Assembly (NCBI GenBank): GCA_016209865.1
Contig: JACQVL010000155.1
Span: forward strand, 1-14,475
Length of the DNA stretch: 14,475 nt
Source: Candidatus Latescibacterota bacterium
GTDB lineage: Bacteria > JAAXHH01 > JACQVL01
Direction: 5' to 3'
A program made the position numbers and the translations under genes. This document shows, in pieces, positions 14,336 through 14,475 of the stretch. The notes beneath the pieces were generated by a model. That model was not told where the DNA came from and did no database searches. It saw only the letters and a program-made list of their open reading frames with translations. Every line of letters starts with the position of its first letter. Position 1 is the first letter of the stretch.

Positions 14336-14475
14336 ATGGCGAAGGCGAGGTTTGAGCGGACGAAGCCGCACGTGAACATCGGGACGATTGGGCACGTCGA
14401 TCACGGGAAGACGACGCTCACGTCGGCGATCACGAAGGTATTAGCCCAGCAGGGGCTGGCGCAGGCGCGCTCCTA
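14336..14475 (+). CDS. tuf: Elongation factor Tu, N-terminal part (runs off the window)
   Basis: EF-Tu delivers aminoacyl-tRNA to the ribosome as a GTP complex. The visible residues begin [20 protein letters not shown] and continue with the G1 P-loop GHVDHGKTT (19-27), unmistakable for EF-Tu. GAGGAG lies about nine bases upstream of the ATG. Only the first 46 codons are present and the gene continues beyond 14475. Its place after four tRNA genes matches the tufB locus of E. coli. Confidence 0.98.
   Translation, partial: MAKARFERTKPHVNIGTIGHVDHGKTTLTSAITKVLAQQGLAQARS

Overview
The window is a GC-rich bacterial chromosome segment that looks like core genome, with no phage, transposase or CRISPR content. 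Three things together (heptanucleotide repeats read as ILDFGFWI / SKIQNPK / RIPNPES-type peptides, a YesL/DUF624-like membrane protein, an Eis-like acetyltransferase) suggest a Chloroflexota-type bacterium, possibly near Thermomicrobia. That placement is inference; no rRNA is present to settle it.

Minus strand, right to left (about 7170 to 69): a promoter, a short aromatic-rich leader ORF, an intrinsic-terminator hairpin, then trpE-trpG-trpD-trpC-trpF-aroE-aroC. The first four structural genes are tightly packed (two ATGA overlaps and a 3-nt gap). The block covers the end of the shikimate route (AroE, AroC giving chorismate) and the tryptophan branch from chorismate to carboxyphenylamino-deoxyribulose phosphate and on to indole-glycerol phosphate. 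trpB and trpA are absent. The leader ORF carries Trp, Phe and Tyr codons just upstream of the terminator, which suggests attenuation responding to several aromatic amino acids.

Plus strand (about 7234 to 13695): a divergent promoter, a DUF624-like membrane protein, thymidylate kinase with an altered P-loop, a small membrane-anchored Pro-rich protein, a dual-specificity-phosphatase/Eis-like acetyltransferase fusion, a xylose-isomerase-like TIM-barrel protein, and an aspartyl-tRNA synthetase of probable non-discriminating type.

From 13729 to the end: a near-consensus promoter drives tRNA-Thr(UGU), tRNA-Tyr(GUA), tRNA-Gly(UCC), tRNA-Thr(GGU) and the start of tuf, the same order as the E. coli thrU-tyrU-glyT-thrT-tufB operon.

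The most unusual structure is a set of short repeats made of about 4.5 copies of a 7-nt unit (31-32 nt per arm). Most occur as inverted pairs around 47-51 nt, and the window holds four different unit sequences. They sit in most gaps longer than about 70 nt and also enter coding sequence. They supply the stop codons of trpF and aroE at the same repeat position, appear to encode the AroE N-terminus, and form the linker of the phosphatase-acetyltransferase fusion. A separate GC-rich hairpin repeat encodes the TrpC tail.
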